DNA of 8,203 nt from Oscillospiraceae bacterium (GTDB taxonomy: Bacteria; Bacillota_A; Clostridia; Oscillospirales; Oscillospiraceae). The notes below the pieces were generated by a model. That model made no database searches, had not been told where the DNA came from, and saw nothing but the letters and a program-made list of their open reading frames with translations. Both the position numbers and the translations under genes were made by a program. The stretch covers positions 1-8,203 of the forward strand of contig JAISBX010000070.1 of the NCBI GenBank assembly GCA_031265965.1. The letters run 5' to 3'. Of the stretch, positions 1-5,944 are shown piece by piece (positions within the stretch are counted from its first letter, which is position 1; every line of letters starts with the position of its first letter).

Positions 1-2
1 AG

Positions 3-35
3 TTTACGGTCGGCCCGACGGCGCAGCCGTGGTAA
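3..35 (+). CDS. Possible C-terminal tail of an upstream gene (partial)
   Basis: The third frame is open from the window edge and ends in Phe-Thr-Val-Gly-Pro-Thr-Ala-Gln-Pro-Trp followed by TAA at 33-35. This may be the last ten residues of a gene that begins outside the window. Ten residues are too few to assign a family. The other two + frames are also open for a while, so the assignment rests only on the stop lying a natural distance ahead of the next gene's ribosome binding site. It could equally be non-coding. Confidence 0.2.
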   Translation, partial: FTVGPTAQPW

Positions 36-74
36 CGCGGAATTTGAAAAACACACGAAAGGACAGGCGCTGAT

Positions 75-401
75 ATGGCAATTCAAAAGGTTACGGCGGG
101 CAGGGACGCTCTCGGCGAATTTGCCCCCAAGTTTGCCCAATTAAATGACGACGTGCTGTTCGGCGAGGTCTGGTCGCGGGAGGAACAGCTTTCGCCCAGA
201 GAACGCAGCCTGATAACCGTCACCGCGCTGATGACGAGCGGTATTTTGGATTCGTCCTTTGCCTTCCACATGAACAAGGCAAAGGAGAACGGGATCACAA
301 AAGAAGAAATCGCCGAAGTCCTGACGCATCTGTCTTTTTACAGCGGATGGCCGAAAGCGTGGGCGGCATTCCGGATAGCAAAAGAAACTTGGGACAGTTA
401 A
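75..401 (+). CDS. Carboxymuconolactone decarboxylase (CMD)-family protein
   Basis: A complete 108-residue protein, the usual length for single-domain CMD/AhpD-like proteins. The family signature is visible in order: an N-terminal GRDALGEFAPKF-like segment (residues 9-20), LNDDVLFGEVW (23-33), LSPRERSLITVTALM (39-53), a helix with His65, and EEIAEVLTHLSFYSGWPKAW (77-96). The fold is all-helical and usually forms oligomers. It contains no cysteine, so it cannot use the CxxC redox pair of AhpD-type peroxidases. It more likely belongs to the broad CMD group often annotated as 4-carboxymuconolactone decarboxylase-like, whose substrates are mostly unknown. The start ATG follows AAAGGA (58-63) by 11 bases. 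No aromatic-degradation genes are nearby, so beta-ketoadipate function should not be assumed. Family is certain; substrate is unknown. Confidence 0.9.
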   Translation: MAIQKVTAGRDALGEFAPKFAQLNDDVLFGEVWSREEQLSPRERSLITVTALMTSGILDSSFAFHMNKAKENGITKEEIAEVLTHLSFYSGWPKAWAAFRIAKETWDS

Positions 402-425
402 GGTGTTGGTAAGGCAAATTTCATA

Positions 426-454
426 TTGAAATCCCCGCCAAGACACGGTATAAT
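426..454 (+). promoter_or_regulatory. Sigma-A promoter of the Rpn-family gene
   Basis: TTGAAA (426-431) and TATAAT (449-454) are separated by 17 bases, close to the ideal housekeeping promoter. Transcription should begin near 460-462, leaving a leader of about 20 bases before the ATG at 480. The promoter lies in the 78-base gap after the CMD gene, so the nuclease gene is probably expressed independently of it. Confidence 0.75.
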
Positions 455-479
455 GGGAGTATAAAAGGTGGTGAGCGCA

Positions 480-1361
480 ATGCCGGAAGATATTATCATA
501 CCCGATATACTACCGCCATCGGAGGACGGCATATTCAAGAGCATACTGACTCGCGAGGAATCAAAGCCCGTGTTGCGGGACGTCATATCAAGCATACTGG
601 AAGTGCCGGTCGTCGAAGCAGTAGTACGCAATGCCGAGCCGCCGATAACGGACATAAACGAGAAGCGTGAAGTATTTGACGTCAACTGCAAATTGGACGG
701 CGACAAGCAGGCGGCAGTGGAGATGCAGTCAAGAAACATGCAGGGCGACAACATGGAGACAGAACACCCGAACATACGCGGCCGCTCAGTGCTGGAGCTA
801 TGCAAGCTGCACGCGTCACAGCCGGGCAGGGGATCACATTATGCCGACTTGCTTAAGAGCTATCAGATAACATTTTGCAACTACACGGTGTTCCCGGAGT
901 TGGGCTGCTTTGTGAATCGGTTCGGTTTTTACAACAAAGAGGGCTATGAACTGTCGGATTCTGTGGGCATAATATTCGTGGAGCTTACAAAGCTGGACAA
1001 AATAATGAAGAAACCCGTAGAAAATATGACGCCGGCCGAGATGTGGGCGATATTCTTCAAGTACGGGGACAGCGCGAAACACAAGGTCCTTTTGGACAAA
1101 ATCAGGGATCAGCGAGGAGAGATTGAAGTGGCTACAAATGTTTTGACGAGCATAAGCAAAGACGAGGTAGAGCGCGCGCACTATCGTTCGCGGCAGATTT
1201 TTCAAATGGATATGGCAAGCAATTACGCGGCATCGCGACAACAGGGAGCACAGCAGGGACATCGAGAGGAACAAGATCGCGTGATTGCACTGATCCGCGC
1301 AGGGTATTCGCTTGAACAGCTAGAAGCAATTTTGCTTGCGGAACGCGAAAATCAACAATAA
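480..1361 (+). CDS. Rpn-family recombination-promoting nuclease / PD-(D/E)XK transposase-like protein
   Basis: A 293-residue protein of the Rpn/PDDEXK_2 family: endonucleases related to the transposase_31 group that promote RecA-independent recombination in Escherichia coli, where studied. Visible features are an N-terminal GIFKSILTREESKPVLRDVI-type helix (residues 17-36), and a nuclease core with Asp67 (VFDV) and Glu81-Met-Gln83 (VEMQ) matching the family's D...ExQ active site. An RSVLELCKLHA segment (102-112) and a Gln/Gly-rich tail ending in a GYSLEQLEAIL-type helix also fit. ATG 480 is preferred over GTG 468 and GTG 471 because AAAGGTGGTGA (464-474) makes a good ribosome binding site for it, and because the predicted transcription start leaves almost no leader for the GTGs. 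The gene is richer in A and T than those downstream, consistent with horizontal transfer or a domesticated mobile gene. It appears intact. No terminal inverted repeats were seen. Confidence 0.88.
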   Translation: MPEDIIIPDILPPSEDGIFKSILTREESKPVLRDVISSILEVPVVEAVVRNAEPPITDINEKREVFDVNCKLDGDKQAAVEMQSRNMQGDNMETEHPNIRGRSVLELCKLHASQPGRGSHYADLLKSYQITFCNYTVFPELGCFVNRFGFYNKEGYELSDSVGIIFVELTKLDKIMKKPVENMTPAEMWAIFFKYGDSAKHKVLLDKIRDQRGEIEVATNVLTSISKDEVERAHYRSRQIFQMDMASNYAASRQQGAQQGHREEQDRVIALIRAGYSLEQLEAILLAERENQQ

Positions 1362-1387
1362 AAATCAGCAAAACACAATATATTTAC

Positions 1388-1394
1388 AAAGGAG
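1388..1394 (+). promoter_or_regulatory. Ribosome binding site of scfA
   Basis: AAAGGAG lies nine bases before ATG 1404. This strong site is the main non-homology evidence that the very short scfA frame is translated, and it fixes its start. Confidence 0.8.
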
Positions 1395-1403
1395 CCAACC
1401 AAC

Positions 1404-1559
1404 ATGAAACGTATAATCACTATAGCTACCCGGGATCTGGCGCGCAGCGCTGTGGAGGGCGGGTGCGGGCAGTGCCAGACGTCTTGCCAGTCCGCTTGTA
1501 AGACCTCGTGCGGCGTGGCGAATCAGCGCTGCGAAAAGCTCGCTGACAAAAACGGATAG
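1404..1559 (+). CDS. scfA: Six-cysteine ranthipeptide precursor SCIFF
   Basis: A 51-residue precursor peptide of the SCIFF family (six cysteines in forty-five residues), a ribosomally made, post-translationally modified peptide conserved across Clostridia. The leader (residues 1-18, starting MKRIITIAT) is followed by the core GGCGQCQTSCQSACKTSC and then GVANQRC. The cysteines are at 21, 24, 28, 32, 36 and 43, the family spacing. The maturase joins Cys sulfur to a side-chain carbon of Thr, giving thioether crosslinks of the ranthipeptide class. Its cellular role is unresolved, with signalling proposed. Two oddities: position 37, after the fifth cysteine, is Gly where the common family sequence has Thr (KTSCTV), and the tail runs eight residues past the last cysteine (EKLADKNG). 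The tail's last codons and the stop form one arm of a hairpin. The maturase gene follows after 44 bases. No convincing promoter is seen in the 42 bases after the Rpn gene. Confidence 0.95.
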   Translation: MKRIITIATRDLARSAVEGGCGQCQTSCQSACKTSCGVANQRCEKLADKNG

Positions 1560-1576
1560 CGTAAGCTTCCGTTTTT
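1548..1576 (+). terminator. Hairpin with U-tract between scfA and scfB (attenuating terminator)
   Basis: AAAAACGGA (1548-1556) pairs with TCCGTTTTT (1568-1576). Inside, AGC (1558-1560) pairs with GCT (1565-1567) around a GTAA tetraloop of the stable GNRA type, leaving one bulged T at 1557. The 3' arm ends in five T. The scfA stop codon TAG (1557-1559) lies within the hairpin. The shape fits an intrinsic terminator or attenuator that lets a fraction of transcripts continue into scfB, giving more precursor than enzyme. The short T-run suggests incomplete termination. Ribosomes finishing scfA would cover the left arm and could modulate it. Confidence 0.65.
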
Positions 1577-1603
1577 CGCCGCGCGCCCGACAGGGATCGC
1601 ACT

Positions 1604-3001
1604 ATGATACATATGTACAAATTAAACGGTCTCAATATCGTCGTGGACGCGAACAGCGGGTCGATACACTGCGTCGACGACCTCGCGTACGACGTGATTG
1701 AGCTGTATAGACACGCCGGCAGCGATGATATTGTGGATCGTATGCTGAAAAAATACGCCGCCGAGCCCGAGGTGACGGAGCCGGAGATACGCGAGGTGCT
1801 CTCAGACGTCGGCGAGCTCGTCCGAGCGGGTACGCTCTTTTCGGCCGACGACGTCGCCGCCGCCGCCGCGTCGTCAGGCGTATCCGGCGGCGATGTCAGG
1901 GCGCTGTGCCTTCATGTGTCGCACGCGTGCAATATGTCGTGCGACTACTGCTTCGCCGGTCAGGGGCGTTACCGCGGCGAGAGCGCGCTGATGCCGTTTG
2001 AGACGGGCCGGCAGGCCGTCGATTTTCTGATACGGTCAGCCGGAAACGCGCGAGTCCTTGATATCGACTTCTTCGGCGGCGAGCCGCTGCTCAACTGGGA
2101 CGTCGTCAAGCGCGTAGTCGCGTACGCGAGACGAGCGGAGGTTATACATGACAAACTGTTCCGCTTCACGCTCACGACGAACGGCGTGCTGATAGACGAC
2201 GATGTGATCGAATTCTGCAACCGCGAGATATACAACGTCGTGCTCAGCCTCGACGGCCGGCGCGAGGTACACGACAGCCGGAGGCGGCTGAACGGCGCCG
2301 GCAGCTACGATGTGATACTCCCGAAATTCCGGGACTTCGTCGGGGCGCGCGGCGGGCGCTCGTATTATATGCGCGGCACGTACACGGGCGCCAATGTAGA
2401 CTTTGCGAGCGACGTGCTGCACATGGCGGATCTCGGCTTCACAGAGCTGTCGATGGAGCCTGTAGTAGCGGCGCCCGGTTCGCCCGGCGCACTTACAGAC
2501 GCCGACCTGCCCGCGCTGTACGCGCAGTACGAGCTGCTCGCGCTCGAAATGCTCAAGCGCGAGCGCGAGGGGCGGGGTTTCACGTTTTACCACTACATGC
2601 TCGACCTGAAAGGCGGCCCGTGCATATACAAGCGCGTGTCCGGCTGCGGCTCCGGCTCCGAGTATCTGGCCGTAACGCCCGGCGGCGAGCTGTACCCGTG
2701 CCACCAGTTCGTGGGCGACCCCGAGTACCGCATGGGAGACGTGTACTCCGGTGTCACGAACGAGGCGCTGCGAGACGCGTTCCGGTCGTGCGGCGTGTAC
2801 TCACGGGCCGAGTGCCGCGAGTGCTGGGCGCGCCTGTACTGCAGCGGCGGCTGCGCCGCGAACTCGTACCGCGCGTCCGGCTCGATAGACGGCGTACACG
2901 AGTTTGGCTGCAAGCTGTTCAAAAAACGTCTGGAATGCGCCATTATGATGGCCGTGTGCCGGGACCCGTCGTACGCCGACGCGCGGGAGGAGCAGACATG
3001 A
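1604..3001 (+). CDS. scfB: SCIFF maturase, thioether-forming radical SAM/SPASM enzyme
   Basis: A 465-residue radical S-adenosylmethionine enzyme that installs thioether crosslinks in the SCIFF peptide, in the cytoplasm. The N-terminal part (about 1-95) resembles the peptide-binding region of SCIFF maturases, with the characteristic opening MIHMYKLNGLNIVVDANSG. An Ala/Ser-rich linker (84-91) follows. The radical SAM cluster motif CNMSCDYC has Cys109, Cys113 and Cys116, and FFGGEP (156-161) is the SAM-binding GGE motif. The C-terminal SPASM region supplies auxiliary iron-sulfur ligands: Cys340, Cys348, Cys366, then C-x2-C-x5-C-x3-C at 404, 407, 413 and 417, and Cys436. Length and motif order match the family, so it should be active. 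ATG 1604 is chosen because it restores the family N-terminus and follows AGGGA (1592-1596). Its stop overlaps the uvrC start (ATGA at 2998-3001), which implies translational coupling. Confidence 0.95.
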   Translation: MIHMYKLNGLNIVVDANSGSIHCVDDLAYDVIELYRHAGSDDIVDRMLKKYAAEPEVTEPEIREVLSDVGELVRAGTLFSADDVAAAAASSGVSGGDVRALCLHVSHACNMSCDYCFAGQGRYRGESALMPFETGRQAVDFLIRSAGNARVLDIDFFGGEPLLNWDVVKRVVAYARRAEVIHDKLFRFTLTTNGVLIDDDVIEFCNREIYNVVLSLDGRREVHDSRRRLNGAGSYDVILPKFRDFVGARGGRSYYMRGTYTGANVDFASDVLHMADLGFTELSMEPVVAAPGSPGALTDADLPALYAQYELLALEMLKREREGRGFTFYHYMLDLKGGPCIYKRVSGCGSGSEYLAVTPGGELYPCHQFVGDPEYRMGDVYSGVTNEALRDAFRSCGVYSRAECRECWARLYCSGGCAANSYRASGSIDGVHEFGCKLFKKRLECAIMMAVCRDPSYADAREEQT

Positions 3002-4821
3002 CCGCGCCGGAAACGCTGCGCGAAAAGTCGCTCGCGCTGCCTCCGCTTCCGGGGGTTTATATAATGCTGGACGATTCGGGCGGCGTTATATACGTCGGCA
3101 AGGCAAAGCAGCTAAAAAACCGCGTCAGCAGCTATTTTCACGGCGAACACGACGTCAAGACGTCCGCGCTCGTCTCAAAAATATCCGACTTCGACGTAAT
3201 AATAGCAAACTCCGAATTCGAGGCGCTCGTACTTGAAAACTCGCTCATCAAGCACCACTCGCCTAAGTACAATATACGGCTGCGCGACGACAAGGGATAC
3301 CCGTTCATCCGCGTGGATATGCGCGACGAGTACCCCGTGTTCACCGTCGTCTCAAAGCTCGCGCGCGACGGGGCGCGCTACTTCGGCCCGTACGGCTACA
3401 GGCACAGGACGTTTGAGGCGGTAGGCGCGCTGCAAAAGGCGTTCATGCTGCCCTCGTGCTCGCGAAAATTCCCGCGCGATATAGGCAAGGAGCGCCCCTG
3501 CCTAAATTACCACATGGGCGCGTGCGCCGCCTACTGCCTGCCGGAGACGCCTCGGACGCTGCACGCGGACGCGGTGGAGTCGGCCGTGGCGGTGCTGGAG
3601 GGCAAGACGGCGGACGTAAAGGCGAAGCTGGAGGCCAAGATGGCGGACGCCGCCGAAAATCTCAGGTTCGAGCTCGCAGCAAGCCTGCGCGACAGGCTTC
3701 GCGCCATATCGCAGCTCGATACGAATCAGCTCGTAGTCTCCGGCGCCCGCGCCGATACGGACTACATCGGCTACAGCACCGGGCCCGCGAAAAGCTGCTT
3801 CGCGGCGCTCCATTACATCGAGGGCGCTCTGCTCGACAGGGACGTCGAGCTGTTCGACACGCCGTTCGAGCCGACGGCGGACGCCTTGTCCGAGCTTCTG
3901 AGACAGTATTACGCGAAGCGCGGCGCGGTCCCGCGCGATATATATCTGCCCGCCGAGCTGTCGGACCGCGAGCTGCTCGAACGCCTCTTTACGGAGAGCT
4001 CCGGACATAAAGTGCGCCTGCACTGCCCCAAGCGGGGCGGGAACCGCGTTCTCGTGGACACGGCAAACGTAAACGCGCGCGAGGAGGCGGAACGCGCCGC
4101 CACGCACGAGGAGAAGACGCTGAAAACGCTGCTGTGGCTCCAAAAATCGCTCGACCTCCAATCCCCGCCGGAGCGCATCGAAGCGTTCGACATATCGAAC
4201 ACAGGCTCGTCCGACATGGTGGCGTCGATGACGGTATTCTCGCACGGCAAGCCGCTCAAGCGCGACTACAGGAGGTTCAAGATCAAAACCGCCGACACGC
4301 AGGACGACTACAGGAGCATGGCCGAGGTGATAACGCGGCGTATCGGGCACATCACGTCGGGCGACGCCAAATTCGGCGAGCTGCCGGACGTGATGTTCAT
4401 CGACGGCGGCGCCGCCCACGCCCGTGCCGCGCGCGAGGCTCTGCTTGCCGCGGGCGTGCGGCTCCCCGTATTCGGCATGGTAAAGGACGACAGGCACCGC
4501 ACGCGCGCGCTGGTGTCGCCCGAGGGCGGGGAGATAGGCATATCCTCGAGCCCGGCGGTGTTCGCGCTTGTCGGCTCCATACAGGAGGAGACCCACCGCT
4601 TTGCCGTGGAGTACCACCGTTCCCTGCGCTCAAAAGGCGCGGCGCGCTCAAGGCTCGACGCCATCGCGGGCGTCGGGGAGGCGCGCAGGAACGCGCTCCT
4701 GCGCGCGTTCGGGAGCCTCAAGGCAATACGCGGGGCGACCGTCGAGTCGCTGTCCTCCGTAGTCCCGGCGAGCGTCGCGAAAAATATCCACGTCTTCTTT
4801 CACGGGGAGGGCGGCGCATGA
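2998..4821 (+). CDS. uvrC: UvrABC nucleotide excision repair endonuclease subunit C
   Basis: A 607-residue UvrC, normal length, that makes both incisions flanking a DNA lesion after UvrA and UvrB load. The GIY-YIG nuclease domain for the 3' cut is at about 16-95 (GVY 19-21, YVG 32-34, Arg42, Glu75/Glu80). Four cysteines at 154, 168, 176 and 180 match the known iron-sulfur cluster ligands. The UVR domain that contacts UvrB is at about 200-238. The RNase H-like domain for the 5' cut carries Asp398 (AFDIS), Asp469 (FIDGG), and the KDDRHRTRAL (496-505) and IQEETHRFA (528-536) motifs. Tandem helix-hairpin-helix DNA-binding motifs lie at about 553-597. The start is ATG 2998, with GGAGGAG (2986-2992) five bases upstream; the frame stays open further upstream only because of high GC. 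It overlaps scfB and rsmD by ATGA on both sides, so the three form one translationally coupled unit. Confidence 0.97.
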   Translation: MTAPETLREKSLALPPLPGVYIMLDDSGGVIYVGKAKQLKNRVSSYFHGEHDVKTSALVSKISDFDVIIANSEFEALVLENSLIKHHSPKYNIRLRDDKGYPFIRVDMRDEYPVFTVVSKLARDGARYFGPYGYRHRTFEAVGALQKAFMLPSCSRKFPRDIGKERPCLNYHMGACAAYCLPETPRTLHADAVESAVAVLEGKTADVKAKLEAKMADAAENLRFELAASLRDRLRAISQLDTNQLVVSGARADTDYIGYSTGPAKSCFAALHYIEGALLDRDVELFDTPFEPTADALSELLRQYYAKRGAVPRDIYLPAELSDRELLERLFTESSGHKVRLHCPKRGGNRVLVDTANVNAREEAERAATHEEKTLKTLLWLQKSLDLQSPPERIEAFDISNTGSSDMVASMTVFSHGKPLKRDYRRFKIKTADTQDDYRSMAEVITRRIGHITSGDAKFGELPDVMFIDGGAAHARAAREALLAAGVRLPVFGMVKDDRHRTRALVSPEGGEIGISSSPAVFALVGSIQEETHRFAVEYHRSLRSKGAARSRLDAIAGVGEARRNALLRAFGSLKAIRGATVESLSSVVPASVAKNIHVFFHGEGGA

Positions 4822-5414
4822 GAGTGATAAGCGGACAGGCGCGCGGACGCAAGCTGCGCGAGCCGTCCGACTCCGCCATACGCCCGACGGGCGCCAGAGT
4901 AAAGGAGTCCATATTCAACATAATACAGTTCGACGTCGAGGGCGGACGCGTGCTCGACCTGTTTTCCGGCACGGGGCAGCTTGGGATCGAGGCGCTGTCG
5001 CGCGGCGCGTCCGGCGCGGTGTTTGTCGACGTATCGGACGAGGCCGTGCGCCTCACGCGCGCCAATCTCGCGGCGTCCGGATTCTCCGAGCTCGCGGCGG
5101 TCGAACGCCGCGACGGGCTCGCGTATATCGGGCAGTGCGGGAAATACGGAAAGTTCGATCTGATATTCCTCGACCCGCCGTACGACACGGCGCTGCTGCG
5201 CGAATCGCTCGAAAAAATAATAGAGTTTGACATACTGATGGAAAATGGTATAATAGTCTGCGAGTCGCGCTCCGGCGCGCCCATGCCGGACGTGCCCGCG
5301 CCGTATCACAGGCGGCCCGAGTACAGGTACGGCGGAATAAAGATAACGCTGTACGACCGGACTCGCGGGCCATATGCGCCCGCCGCGGAGGACTTGGCAT
5401 CGGACGGCAAGTGA
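4818..5414 (+). CDS. rsmD: 16S rRNA (guanine(966)-N(2))-methyltransferase RsmD
   Basis: A 198-residue methyltransferase that transfers a methyl group from SAM to N2 of G966 (E. coli numbering) of 16S rRNA during small-subunit assembly. It opens MRVISGQARGRKL and has the RPTGARVKESIFNII segment (22-36) characteristic of RsmD. The SAM-binding motif VLDLFSGTGQLGIEALSRGA is at 45-64, and the catalytic DPPY tetrapeptide typical of N-methyltransferases is at 119-122. The tail from about 182 is hydrophilic and slightly longer than usual. The start ATG 4818 overlaps the uvrC stop and follows GGGGAGG (4804-4810). rsmD next to coaD is a very common pairing in bacteria. Residues around 136-148 (EFDILMENGIIV) use AT-rich codons that contrast with the rest of the gene and contain a promoter. 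Confidence 0.96.
   Translation: MRVISGQARGRKLREPSDSAIRPTGARVKESIFNIIQFDVEGGRVLDLFSGTGQLGIEALSRGASGAVFVDVSDEAVRLTRANLAASGFSELAAVERRDGLAYIGQCGKYGKFDLIFLDPPYDTALLRESLEKIIEFDILMENGIIVCESRSGAPMPDVPAPYHRRPEYRYGGIKITLYDRTRGPYAPAAEDLASDGK
5227..5254 (+). promoter_or_regulatory. Internal sigma-A promoter within rsmD, serving coaD
   Basis: TTGACA (5227-5232) and TATAAT (5249-5254) are both perfect consensus hexamers with a 16-base spacer, inside the rsmD coding sequence. Initiation near 5261 would give coaD (ATG 5433) a leader of about 170 bases within rsmD. In such GC-rich DNA a match of this quality by chance is unlikely, and the local codons are unusually AT-rich. The spacer is one base short of optimal. 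Activity is inferred. Confidence 0.6.
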
Positions 5415-5432
5415 AAGGAACGCTCTCAATAC

Positions 5433-5924
5433 ATGAAGACAGCCGTTTATCCCGGCAGCTTTGATCCCATCACCCTCGGGCACCTGAACATAATCAGGCG
5501 CGCCGCCTCGATCTTCGATAAGGTATACGTGTGCGTAATGATAAACTCGGACAAGCAGCCCCTCTTTTCCCGCGATGAGCGCATGGAGCTCATCCGGCGC
5601 ACAGTGAAGCACTACAGCAACGTCGAAGTCGATACATCCGACGATCTGCTCGTGAGCTACGCAAAACGCAAGGGGGCCCACATAATCGTCAAGGGTCTGC
5701 GCGCCGTATCCGACTTCGATTGGGAATTCCAGATAGCGCTCGCGAACAAGCGGATCGAACCAAAGATCGAAACGGTGTTTCTGGCGTCAAGCGAAAAATA
5801 CACGTATTTAAGCTCCACCGTAGTGAAAGAAATGGCGCGTTACGGCGCGGATCTTAGCGCTTTTGTCCCGAGGGAGATCATCGGAGACATCGTGAGCCGG
5901 GTCCCGTCAAGACAGGGCAGTTGA
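5433..5924 (+). CDS. coaD: Phosphopantetheine adenylyltransferase (PPAT)
   Basis: A 163-residue enzyme, normal length, that joins 4'-phosphopantetheine and ATP to give dephospho-CoA and pyrophosphate, the penultimate step of coenzyme A synthesis; usually a cytoplasmic hexamer. It has the nucleotidyltransferase opening YPGSFDPITLGH (6-17), with the TxGH ATP-binding motif at 14-17. VKGLRAVSDFDWEFQIA (87-103) is the family's pantetheine-binding region, and LSSTVVKE (126-133) corresponds to the ISST-type ATP motif. The ribosome binding site AAAGGAA (5414-5420) overlaps the rsmD stop and sits 12 bases from the ATG, slightly far. Besides readthrough from rsmD, it probably has its own promoter inside rsmD. 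It shares the CoA pathway with coaX on the opposite strand about 0.5 kb downstream. Confidence 0.97.
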   Translation: MKTAVYPGSFDPITLGHLNIIRRAASIFDKVYVCVMINSDKQPLFSRDERMELIRRTVKHYSNVEVDTSDDLLVSYAKRKGAHIIVKGLRAVSDFDWEFQIALANKRIEPKIETVFLASSEKYTYLSSTVVKEMARYGADLSAFVPREIIGDIVSRVPSRQGS

Positions 5925-5926
5925 AC

Positions 5927-5934
5927 GAAAGGAA
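5927..5934 (+). promoter_or_regulatory. Ribosome binding site deciding the coiled-coil gene start
   Basis: GAAAGGAA is placed ten bases before ATG 5945. An in-frame TTG at 5921 overlaps the coaD stop but lies upstream of this site and has no comparable site of its own, so ATG 5945 is preferred. Confidence 0.6.
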
Positions 5935-5944
5935 TGGTCACAAT

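Noticed and set aside
6..30. Inverted GC-rich segment (GTCGG/CCGAC and ACGG/CCGT) at the left edge, as a terminator
   Set aside because: The loop is too short for the inner stem and no T-run follows.
468..479. GTG 468 or GTG 471 as the start of the Rpn-family gene
   Set aside because: Both fall within the ribosome binding site of ATG 480 and only a few bases from the predicted transcription start.
480..1361. Rpn-family gene as part of a complete insertion sequence
   Set aside because: No terminal inverted repeats or target-site duplication could be seen around it; only its base composition suggests mobility.
1336..1364. Possible scfA promoter TTGCGG-17 bases-TAAAAA
   Set aside because: Both hexamers are weak and lie in the generally AT-rich end of the Rpn gene. 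It is not good enough to call.
2620..2997. In-frame open stretch of 126 codons upstream of uvrC ATG 2998
   Set aside because: It lies entirely over scfB in another frame, is Arg-rich low-complexity as expected of shadow frames in GC-rich DNA, and UvrC homology begins at 2998, where there is a good ribosome binding site.
3502..4617. Long - strand open frame (371 codons) opposite uvrC
   Set aside because: Its composition is Arg/Ala/Val/His-rich without motifs and it is antisense to highly conserved uvrC codons; a GC-rich shadow.
4134..4817. In-frame open stretch of 228 codons upstream of rsmD ATG 4818
   Set aside because: It overlaps the conserved nuclease and HhH domains of uvrC, and RsmD homology starts exactly at MRVISG.
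5921..5944. TTG 5921, overlapping the coaD stop, as the start of the coiled-coil gene
   Set aside because: No adequate ribosome binding site precedes it, while GAAAGGAA at 5927-5934 fits ATG 5945. It cannot be fully excluded given the TTGA overlap used elsewhere in the window.
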